Assembly: GCA_021820645.1 (NCBI GenBank)
Contig: JAKADJ010000022.1
Location: forward strand, 1 to 15,332
Direction of reading: 5' to 3'
DNA: 15,332 nt
Source of the DNA: Bacillota bacterium
Lineage (GTDB): Bacteria; Bacillota_E; Sulfobacillia; Sulfobacillales; Sulfobacillaceae
The notes below the pieces were generated by a model. It was not told where the DNA came from. It was given only the letters and a program-made list of their open reading frames with translations, and did no database searches. This document shows positions 8,154 through 13,530 of this stretch, in pieces. The position numbers and the translations under genes were made by a program. How positions within the stretch are numbered: position 1 is the first letter of the stretch; each line of letters starts with the position of its first letter.

Positions 8154-9209
8154 TTAGACCCCAGGCCCCCACCGCCAGGCCCAACGGCCCATCCAGATCG
8201 TGATGCCGCGCCAGACAAACCACCCGATAATCCACAGCGGGATCGCAATGGACCATATTGACCATCTAGTGAGATGCTGCACAATGGCAGCCCCCACAAA
8301 GGCGGAGAAGAGGGACAGGAAGCCATAATAGAGGTTCCAGAGCCAGGGGAAGAAAAAAGGTTCCCCAAAACGCTCTCGAGGCGCTCGATCCCACCAGCCT
8401 CGCGCCATCCAGAGGGCCAGTGCGGCCCACACGAGAGCCGTCACGCTAAAGAGAAGCGTGGTCCATGCCGTTGTCGGATAGCCACTGGAAAATGGAGAGA
8501 GATGGGAAATGCCCTGGGTGAGGATCACAGTCCAGTGGGGAGCTTCGGGTACGTAGTATCCCCCTCGGAGCACAATGGGCCATGGTCCCGCTAAGCGTTG
8601 AACCAGACTGGACAGGACCAAGGGGCTAGTGGCGGCCAAGAGAGTACCGACAGCGGTGAATATGACACTCCCCACGGCGGTGCCAATGGCGAGCGCGGTG
8701 GCAACCATGCCGATTTGCATGCAGATCAAAAAGCCGGCCCGTAGCACCATCGCTCCCCAAGCGATGGGCACCTGGTAGCCCCACGCGATGAGTAGCAATT
8801 GCGCGATAATGGCCAGGTTCGCCAAGACTATGGTCGGGATGCTATACCAAACCTTGGCCAACAGCACTTGACGTCGAGGCACTGGACCCTCTAACACGTA
8901 GTTCAGGTGTCCCCTTATCCGATCGTTCCAGAATACCGCAATGCCTAAGAGGCCCGCCATGACCATTCCGAAATCGATGAGAGAGTAGTGCGCTACCAGG
9001 TAGGATCCAATTAGAGCGCCTGCCATCTGGTGACGGTACCCCGCAACGGCCGGGTATATTTGTATTTGAAACAACAGGACCAAATGGTACAACCAAGGTA
9101 AGAACATGACCACCCCGGTAAACCCATAAATCACGCGATTGGTCCGCCATTCGCGGTATCGGGCGGCATCCAGAAGCCAGTTAGAGGGTGGTCCAGCGTA
9201 GTGCTTCAC
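8154..9209 (-). CDS. ABC transporter permease (module 1), GTG start
   Basis: Membrane partner of the ATPase encoded just upstream. Roughly eight hydrophobic segments can be drawn (about 27-48, 75-95, 122-143, 158-178, 180-202, 247-268, 287-310, 315-337). The block LNYVLEGPVPRRQVLLAKVW (102-121) resembles the ABC-2 coupling segment (L-x-x-P-x-x-R-x-x-x-x-x-K). The start is GTG at 9209 with AAGGAGG about 10 bases upstream, and the gene overlaps the 3' end of the ATPase gene by 29 bases, so translation is likely coupled. The protein is Trp- and aromatic-rich and ends in a basic tail (MGRWAWRWGPGV). It is unlike permease 2 in length, loop structure and sequence, so the two modules are not recent duplicates. 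No named family can be assigned beyond ABC-2-like; the substrate is unknown. Confidence 0.8.
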   Translation of the reverse strand: MKHYAGPPSNWLLDAARYREWRTNRVIYGFTGVVMFLPWLYHLVLLFQIQIYPAVAGYRHQMAGALIGSYLVAHYSLIDFGMVMAGLLGIAVFWNDRIRGHLNYVLEGPVPRRQVLLAKVWYSIPTIVLANLAIIAQLLLIAWGYQVPIAWGAMVLRAGFLICMQIGMVATALAIGTAVGSVIFTAVGTLLAATSPLVLSSLVQRLAGPWPIVLRGGYYVPEAPHWTVILTQGISHLSPFSSGYPTTAWTTLLFSVTALVWAALALWMARGWWDRAPRERFGEPFFFPWLWNLYYGFLSLFSAFVGAAIVQHLTRWSIWSIAIPLWIIGWFVWRGITIWMGRWAWRWGPGV

Positions 9210-10125
9210 GGGAGTAGCCCTCCTTTTCCAGGATCGACCGAAAGATTTCGGTGAGGTCCATATTTACCGGCTCAATCAAAGAGGCCCCGGCTTCTTGAAG
9301 CTTCATCATGACGGGAGCGGGATCGCCTTCGACCGTGATTTGTGCGACGTGGCCACGGCGTTCTACCTGGGTAATTGGGCCAGCCTTATGAATGCCATCG
9401 GGCCATTTTCCGGGGAACACGACTTGGATTCGGTGCCAATGGGATTTCATCGTGTCTAACTCCTCTTGAAGCACAAAGTGACCGCGATACAGGACACCGA
9501 TGGTGTCCGTAATGCGTTCGACATCTTGGATATTGTGCGTGGCAATCACTACCGTGGTGCCCAGATCGGCGGCCATATCGATGATGAATTGGAGGATTTG
9601 TTGTTTGACCACCACATCGAGCCCATTGGTAGGCTCGTCGAGCAGCAACAAATCAGGTCGGGCGGCAATGCCGATTAGAAGCTGCAAGCTCGTTTGGGTC
9701 CCCTGCGAGAGTTGTCCAAGGGTCCTCTCGGGGTTTATCTCCAGTGCGGACAACAGGGTGTCACATAGGGCCGGATCCCATCGAGTGTAAAGGAGTCGGA
9801 CATAATGGAGCCATTCCTCGACTCGGAAACTTTGCACCATGGGGCGGCCGGAGGCCACATAGTGGACTCTTTGGCGCAAGGCGGCGCTGTCTCGCGTTAA
9901 GCTCTCACCCAAGATGGCGATATCGCCATGATCCGGCCACAGCACCCCTAGGGCAAGTTGCAACAAGGTGCTCTTGCCAGCACCATTGGCGCCGATGAGC
10001 CCATAAATGGAGCCAGGCGATACTTCCCACGTAACGTCGGCCAAGGCCTTCGTGCTTCGAAAGGTTTTTGAGACATGATGCATGGCAATGACATTTTTCA
10101 TAAAGGGGTTGCCCCTCTCTCCCAT
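9181..10125 (-). CDS. GntR-linked ABC transporter ATPase (module 1, YtrB-like)
   Basis: ATPase that drives permease 1. Walker A is GANGAGKS (45-52), the signature is degenerate (LSQGT, 139-143), Walker B is LLLLDEP (159-165), D-loop GLD (168-170) and H-loop His197. Around residues 88-116 (HYVASGRPMVQSF then LLYTRWDP) it resembles ATPases encoded next to YtrA-type regulators, with no clear Q-loop glutamine. The start is a choice: ATG 10125 has GAGGTGA 7 bases upstream, while ATG 10101 forms ATGA with the regulator's stop and would give the more usual N-terminus (MKNVIAMHHVSK). A small hairpin, AGGGG-TTG-CCCCT at 10104-10116, sits between the two and would block the ribosome binding site of the second, so I kept 10125. 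The C-terminal 100 residues form an accessory domain. Confidence 0.88.
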   Translation of the reverse strand: MGERGNPFMKNVIAMHHVSKTFRSTKALADVTWEVSPGSIYGLIGANGAGKSTLLQLALGVLWPDHGDIAILGESLTRDSAALRQRVHYVASGRPMVQSFRVEEWLHYVRLLYTRWDPALCDTLLSALEINPERTLGQLSQGTQTSLQLLIGIAARPDLLLLDEPTNGLDVVVKQQILQFIIDMAADLGTTVVIATHNIQDVERITDTIGVLYRGHFVLQEELDTMKSHWHRIQVVFPGKWPDGIHKAGPITQVERRGHVAQITVEGDPAPVMMKLQEAGASLIEPVNMDLTEIFRSILEKEGYSREALRWTTL

Positions 10126-10493
10126 TCCTCTATCACCTCACGGAACATGGACACCAGATCTTCTTCAGATAGCTGTAAGTAGTGCGACTCGACATAGATG
10201 TGCCGCATCATCGCCGTCAGGTTTTCTATGCGGTCTTGCCGATCCAAAAGCGCATTGGGTGGTGCCACATAGGTGCCCCGACCTTTGATCACCTCGATGA
10301 TGCGCTCGCGTTCTAATTGTTGATAGGCTTTGGCTACGGTATTGTGGTTAAGTGTCATCATCGTGGCTAATTCCCGGACCGAAGGAAGCTTTTCGCCGGA
10401 TTGGAGGATGCCCTTAGCCACTGCAATTTTGACGCCATTCACAACTTGTTGGTACACGGGAGTGGGCAAGCGGGGGTCGACAGTAAACCACAT
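10098..10493 (-). CDS. GntR family transcriptional regulator, YtrA subfamily
   Basis: Likely repressor of its own operon. The reading frame stays open to 11021, but the conserved protein begins at MWFTVDPRLPTPVYQQ, and GGGAG lies 9 bases before ATG 10493. ATG 10502 (MAI...) is a less likely alternative because it would leave almost no spacing. The winged helix covers about residues 8-76: PVYQQVVNGVKIAVAKG, then LPSVRELATMMTLNHNTVAKAYQQL as helix-turn-helix, and EVIKGRGTYV as the wing. Only about 55 residues follow, mostly helical. This is the short dimerisation domain of the YtrA subfamily and lacks the effector-binding domain of FadR or HutC types. At 131 residues it has the family length. 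It overlaps the ATPase gene by 28 bases. Such regulators commonly control ABC transporters that respond to cell-wall antibiotics. Confidence 0.92.
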   Translation of the reverse strand: MWFTVDPRLPTPVYQQVVNGVKIAVAKGILQSGEKLPSVRELATMMTLNHNTVAKAYQQLERERIIEVIKGRGTYVAPPNALLDRQDRIENLTAMMRHIYVESHYLQLSEEDLVSMFREVIEEWERGATPL

Positions 10494-10517
10494 GATGGCC
10501 ATCTCCCATCTGGATTT

Positions 10518-10549
10518 GTGTACCATGTGTACCGGTACGCACAGTACAC
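10518..10549. promoter_or_regulatory. 32-bp nested palindrome, probable GntR/YtrA operator
   Basis: The left half GTGTACCATGTGTACC (10518-10533) and the right half GGTACGCACAGTACAC (10534-10549) are inverted repeats matching at 13 of 16 positions. Each half holds two GTGTAC-like units, giving an outer pair (10518/10544) and an inner pair (10527/10535) with the same centre at 10533.5. This agrees with the GT...AC pattern of GntR operators. It lies 24 bases upstream of the regulator's ATG and covers the predicted transcription start, so a bound repressor would block transcription. Confidence 0.8.
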
Positions 10550-10553
10550 TGTG

Positions 10554-10583
10554 AGCATAATCGTCGCGTTGAATCGATGTCAA
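10554..10583 (-). promoter_or_regulatory. Sigma-A-like promoter of the GntR-ABC operon
   Basis: On the minus strand TTGACA (10583-10578) is a perfect -35, followed after 18 bases by TATGCT (10559-10554), a 4/6 match to TATAAT. An A/T tract at 10596-10605 lies upstream of the -35, where an UP element would be. The implied start at about 10547 falls inside the palindrome. Confidence 0.75.
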
Positions 10584-10799
10584 GAGGTAGCCCCAAAATT
10601 TTTTTGGAGTCTCGACTATCGGTCGGGAGAGGCCTATCATCATTAGCCGCCCATGCGCTAAGTTAGTCGCGGCCCGGGGGCGTTGGTACGTGGGTCGGTT
10701 ATCCGATGGATCTCTGGGGTCGAGACGATGCACAAAATTTCCCGATCGTCTTGGAAGGTGAAAGAATGCGCAAGCACATATTTCGTCTTTTCGACATTT
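10584..10799. other. Intergenic region without recognisable gene
   Basis: This stretch lies between the divergent GntR operon and the secreted-protein gene. It holds the A/T tract CCAAAATTTTTTTGG near 10592-10606 and a short GACGAT/ATCGTC inverted repeat near 10726-10751. I see no coding frame with a ribosome binding site and no known riboswitch. The extended GntR reading frame through it is fortuitous. Confidence 0.5.
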
Positions 10800-10827
10800 G
10801 GAAACCTTTTCCGCCAAAAAACGTTTA
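10800..10827 (+). promoter_or_regulatory. Candidate ECF-sigma-type promoter of the secreted repeat protein
   Basis: GGAAAC (10800-10805) is followed after 16 bases by CGTTTA (10822-10827), as in SigW/SigM-like promoters (TGAAAC-N16-CGT). The inferred start near 10834 would leave a leader of about 63 bases. It resembles the element upstream of the lipoprotein gene. This is pattern recognition only. Confidence 0.35.
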
Positions 10828-10896
10828 ACCCGATGGAGGAATATTTGGTGGGTTCCTCGAATTGCTATTTCTAGGAAATTTGTTAGGAGGATACCA

Positions 10897-11967
10897 ATGT
10901 TTCGATTTTCGAGCATGATGCTCAAAGCCAGTACCGGACTCAGTGCGGCAACACTTCTTACCGCGGGATTCCTAGCGATTCCCGCCGGGATTAGCGCCGA
11001 TGCCAATACCACAGCCGTCACGAGTAGACCAGTAGCGCTCTATGCGACCGAACCCCAGGCCCGAACCGGACAAGCCGTGACCTTAATGGCAGCGACCCAT
11101 TCGGCGTTAGCGAGCGGGCAATCGTTATCCATCATTAATGTGACGACGAATCAAATCATTAACACCATTACGAGCGGGACCACCGTGAGTACGACCATAA
11201 CGCACCACACGGCAATCTCCCAACAGTTTGCGGCCATATTGTCCACAGAAAGCACGCCGCTAACGGTCAGTTGGGTGGACCGCCCGATCGGCAATAACGC
11301 GGGCTACGCCAACGCGGCCGGTCAGACCGTCGCGCTCAACACGTCGAGTCAAGCAGCGGCCACCTTGCCGCTCGTGGTCTCGGCGACACCGAGTGGATTT
11401 AAAAGCCCGGTCTATCAATTTTGGTGGGCGATGCAAGGCGGGTCCTGGCACAATTCGGGAAGTTTCGGGGCGAAGAGTACGGTATCGATCATTCCGCCAC
11501 GCAATGGTTTTCTCTCCGTGGTGGTGTACGCCCGGGAAGCCACGTCACCGTCGCATGAGACCTCGGCCCAGCAGGCCCAATACGAAGCCAAATCGACTAC
11601 GGCGGTGGTGACCGTGGGGCCGCCAGTCAACGTGGGCGGTTCAGGGGGGAGCGTCAGCCAAAACGGTTGGGCATCCTTGACCACGGCGAGTCAAATTGCG
11701 GTGGGAAGCAACATTAGCCTTACTGCCCAGGTATCGGGGATTACCACACCGATCTACCAATTTTGGTTTGAAAGCCCGCAAAATGGGTGGCAAAGTAGTG
11801 GAGCCTATTCGACCAACCCCGATTTTCAGGTCTCAGCGGTCACTCCAGGAATCTGGCATGTCGTGGTTTACGCTCGGCCCGAGACCGCACCGCCCAACGA
11901 AACCACGGCAGAGCGCAGTCAATTGGAAGTGCAAAGTCCAGTAACAGCGGTCACGGTACACCCCTAA
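10897..11967 (+). CDS. Secreted protein with two YQFW (Y_Y_Y-like) repeats
   Basis: Exported protein of 356 residues, function unknown. The frame opens at 10798, but TTAGGAGG ends 7 bases before ATG 10897, which begins a good signal peptide: MFRFSSMMLK, a hydrophobic core at 11-32, and cleavage probably after ISA (34). No lipobox, wall-sorting LPxTG or catalytic motif is visible. Residues 45-125 form a beta-rich module (TGQAVTLMAATHS, LSIINVTTNQIINT, then a Thr/Ser-rich strand region). Two repeats follow at about 170-240 and 284-354, each with a YQFW strand, a GW/SW turn, VVVYARE or VVVYARPE, and an ending AVVTV or AVTV. A Gly/Ser-rich linker (VGGSGGSVS) separates them. The repeats recall Y_Y_Y or Ig-like surface domains. 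A role in surface binding or attachment is an inference. Confidence 0.8.
   Translation: MFRFSSMMLKASTGLSAATLLTAGFLAIPAGISADANTTAVTSRPVALYATEPQARTGQAVTLMAATHSALASGQSLSIINVTTNQIINTITSGTTVSTTITHHTAISQQFAAILSTESTPLTVSWVDRPIGNNAGYANAAGQTVALNTSSQAAATLPLVVSATPSGFKSPVYQFWWAMQGGSWHNSGSFGAKSTVSIIPPRNGFLSVVVYAREATSPSHETSAQQAQYEAKSTTAVVTVGPPVNVGGSGGSVSQNGWASLTTASQIAVGSNISLTAQVSGITTPIYQFWFESPQNGWQSSGAYSTNPDFQVSAVTPGIWHVVVYARPETAPPNETTAERSQLEVQSPVTAVTVHP
11404..11616 (+). repeat. YQFW repeat unit 1 (protein-level)
   Basis: Encodes residues 170-240: SPVYQFWWAMQGGSWHNSG at the start, VVVYAREATSPSHETSAQQA in the middle, and TTAVVTV at the end. It aligns along its whole length with unit 2 without large gaps. 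Confidence 0.7.
11746..11958 (+). repeat. YQFW repeat unit 2 (protein-level)
   Basis: Encodes residues 284-354: TPIYQFWFESPQNGWQSSG, then VVVYARPETAPPNETTAERS, ending PVTAVTV. The same length as unit 1 and diverged in sequence, which points to an old duplication. Confidence 0.7.
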
Positions 11968-11986
11968 AGCATACCAGAAAGCGAAC

Positions 11987-12013
11987 GCATGGGAGCCACA
12001 AGGGCTCCCATGC
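11987..12013 (+). terminator. 11-bp hairpin after the secreted repeat protein
   Basis: GCATGGGAGCC (11987-11997) pairs perfectly with GGCTCCCATGC (12003-12013) around the loop ACAAG. It starts 20 bases after the stop codon. No T-tract follows (CCCTTAAG), so termination may be partial and some read-through into the ATPase/STAS pair is possible. Confidence 0.65.
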
Positions 12014-12046
12014 CCCTTAAGACGCCGAAAACAAGGGAGAGTTCTT

Positions 12047-12940
12047 ATGATACGAGTCCCCAGCCAACTGACCGAAGACAGCCTAATTCGGGCCTTATCC
12101 CGACCCAACTCGTGGGTGGCTAAGTTATTAGTGGCTTCGAAACCCGCATTCGTGTCCTGGGATAACCTGGAGTGGGTCGAGCCCGGGGGGCTTTTAGCGC
12201 TGATCCATGTCATGCACGAAACCAATGCACGCTCGTCTTTGTTGCCCCCAAAAGTTTTATCCTATCTGCAACGGATGCGCGTGGCCCGGATTCTCGGAAT
12301 TTCTGAGGACCACACCTTTACCGAACATCCCTCTGACGGGCGCTTCATTCCCGCCGTCTTTATTCGTTCCCAAGATGAAATTGAACCGATCATCGTGGGA
12401 ATTAAGGAGATATTAGACCATTCGTTGTTGGCCCCTGGCGTGCGTTGGGCCGCGGCTTGGTCTATTAATGAGCTTTTGGGCAATGTGTTGGTCCATGCGG
12501 AGGCACGTGACGGAGGCCTCATCTTTGCGCAAGTCTTTCCCACGCGAGGTCTGGTGCACATTGCGGTGAGCGATATGGGCATGGGTATCGGTGAAAGTGT
12601 CCGGGAGGGAGATCCTCTCTGGCAGGGGTCTGATGTCCAAGCCTTGGAACTGGCTTTGATGCGGGGATGGTCTTCCAAAAAAGGTGACGATGGATCCGGC
12701 TATGGACTTTACTTAATGCAACGTATCGTGGAAAATCAAGGGATCACGAGTCGTATGACCGTGGTGAGTGGTCAGGCATTGGTTCGCATTGAACAAAAGC
12801 AGCGACGTTTTACGGCCATTGCGTGCCGATGGCCCGGCACCCTGATTTCAATGACTTTGGACTTGAAGGCGAAAATTGACATGCAGGACATTGTCGGAGA
12901 AGACTTTCTGGATGACGACACCTGGGAGGTAGAAGATTGA
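12047..12940 (+). CDS. STAS-like plus GHKL ATPase regulatory protein
   Basis: Predicted cytosolic regulator of 297 residues, with an N-terminal STAS-like part and a C-terminal anti-sigma/histidine-kinase-type ATP-binding fold. About residues 20-100 resemble STAS (FVSWDNLEWVEPGGLLALIHVMHE). The GHKL motifs are complete: N-box SINELLGNVLVHA (139-151, Glu142 and Asn146), G1 box SDMGMGI (175-181), and G2 box GDDGSGYGLYLMQRIVE (213-229). No phospho-acceptor H-box, sensor or membrane segment is visible, so it is more like RsbW/SpoIIAB-type switch kinases than a two-component sensor. The tail is acidic (EDFLDDDTWEVED). AGGGAGAG precedes the ATG by 5 bases. The stop overlaps the start of the next gene, a STAS-like protein that is the obvious candidate partner. 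The regulated target is unknown. Confidence 0.8.
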   Translation: MIRVPSQLTEDSLIRALSRPNSWVAKLLVASKPAFVSWDNLEWVEPGGLLALIHVMHETNARSSLLPPKVLSYLQRMRVARILGISEDHTFTEHPSDGRFIPAVFIRSQDEIEPIIVGIKEILDHSLLAPGVRWAAAWSINELLGNVLVHAEARDGGLIFAQVFPTRGLVHIAVSDMGMGIGESVREGDPLWQGSDVQALELALMRGWSSKKGDDGSGYGLYLMQRIVENQGITSRMTVVSGQALVRIEQKQRRFTAIACRWPGTLISMTLDLKAKIDMQDIVGEDFLDDDTWEVED

Positions 12941-13254
12941 GCCCTGAGGAGCTCGGCTTCGCCGAGTGGAATGTTCATCAATTATTAGGAACTAAGGTGC
13001 TCGGGAGTCGGTTGCAAGGCCGTCAGTTGCGTGCTTTGTTGCAAGCTCGAATCGACGCCACAGATCCAATCCGTCTGGATTTTACGGGCATTGAGGTACT
13101 CACGAGCGCCTTCGCTGACGAGTGCTTTGGGAAGTTATGGGATACGGTATCTCATCCGCAGTTACGGAAGCTTATCCACTTAAAAGGCCTGACCGGCAAC
13201 AATAAAGCCGTATTTCAATTCGTGATTGGGGAGCGGCGCGAACCGTCCCGCTAG
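12937..13254 (+). CDS. STAS-like DUF4325 protein, TTG start
   Basis: Small cytosolic protein of 105 residues. The key segment is IRLDFTGIEVLTSAFADECFGKL (45-67), the DUF4325 hallmark: a hydrophobic strand, DF-x-G-[IV], then a Ser-rich turn and FADE. This family resembles anti-sigma-factor antagonists but lacks the usual phosphorylatable serine context. The start is TTG at 12937, forming TTGA with the stop of the ATPase gene, and GGGAGGT lies 6 bases before it. That spacing makes the rare start credible and implies tight translational coupling, so the two proteins are probably made in fixed ratio and interact. A small hairpin CTCGGC-TTC-GCCGAG (12952-12966) lies just inside the gene. The end is secured by TAG at 13252. 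Confidence 0.82.
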   Translation: MSPEELGFAEWNVHQLLGTKVLGSRLQGRQLRALLQARIDATDPIRLDFTGIEVLTSAFADECFGKLWDTVSHPQLRKLIHLKGLTGNNKAVFQFVIGERREPSR

Positions 13255-13530
13255 GAAACCGTGGTTGAAAAGCCTTTATAGCGGAACGGAGCCTGGGTGA
13301 GGGATTGACACGCTCTAACACCCGATCCGGAGCGGGCCGTGGTCTTTCCTCGGGAGACTCCAGGATGCCCAACTAACTCTTCCGATTCACCCTATTGAGG
13401 GGCCTTTGCTTTATCCATCACGACATGCCCGAGATTCATTTATTGTTCAAAAGAGGAATTCAAGGGGTCTATCTCGAATTTTGTCTACCAGTAGCTTGAT
13501 CGGTAGAAGGTTTGAGGAAAGGATGTCCCC
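13255..13530. other. Intergenic leader of the sedolisin gene
   Basis: No gene is visible. GGGTG and CACCC around 13294-13320 could form a loose hairpin after the STAS-like gene. The 3' part carries the promoter candidate listed separately and the ribosome binding site (GAGGAAAGGA) of the sedolisin gene. ATG 13523 is followed by TGA after two codons and is not a start. Confidence 0.45.
13445..13470 (+). promoter_or_regulatory. Sigma-B-like promoter candidate of the sedolisin gene
   Basis: GTTCAA (13445-13450), 14 bases, then GGGTCT (13465-13470). The Bacillus sigma-B consensus is GTTTAA, 12-15 bases, GGGTAT, so each box matches at 5 of 6 positions. The implied start near 13477 is about 54 bases before the GTG. 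It is interesting because a switch-kinase/STAS-like pair lies just upstream, but the match could be chance. Confidence 0.35.

Noticed and set aside
10822..10850. GTTTAA upstream of the secreted protein as a sigma-B -35
   Set aside because: No GGGTAT-like box lies 12-15 bases downstream; the ECF reading of the same stretch fits better.
10798..10896. Upstream start for the secreted YQFW protein
   Set aside because: It would place a basic stretch before the signal peptide and ignores the strong AGGAGG ahead of ATG 10897.
10494..11021. N-terminal extension of the GntR reading frame
   Set aside because: It adds about 175 residues unlike any GntR, covers the promoter and operator, and ATG 10493 has a ribosome binding site and the conserved N-terminus.
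13306..13334. TTGACA at 13306 as a sigma-A promoter of the protease
   Set aside because: No acceptable -10 lies 16-18 bases downstream.
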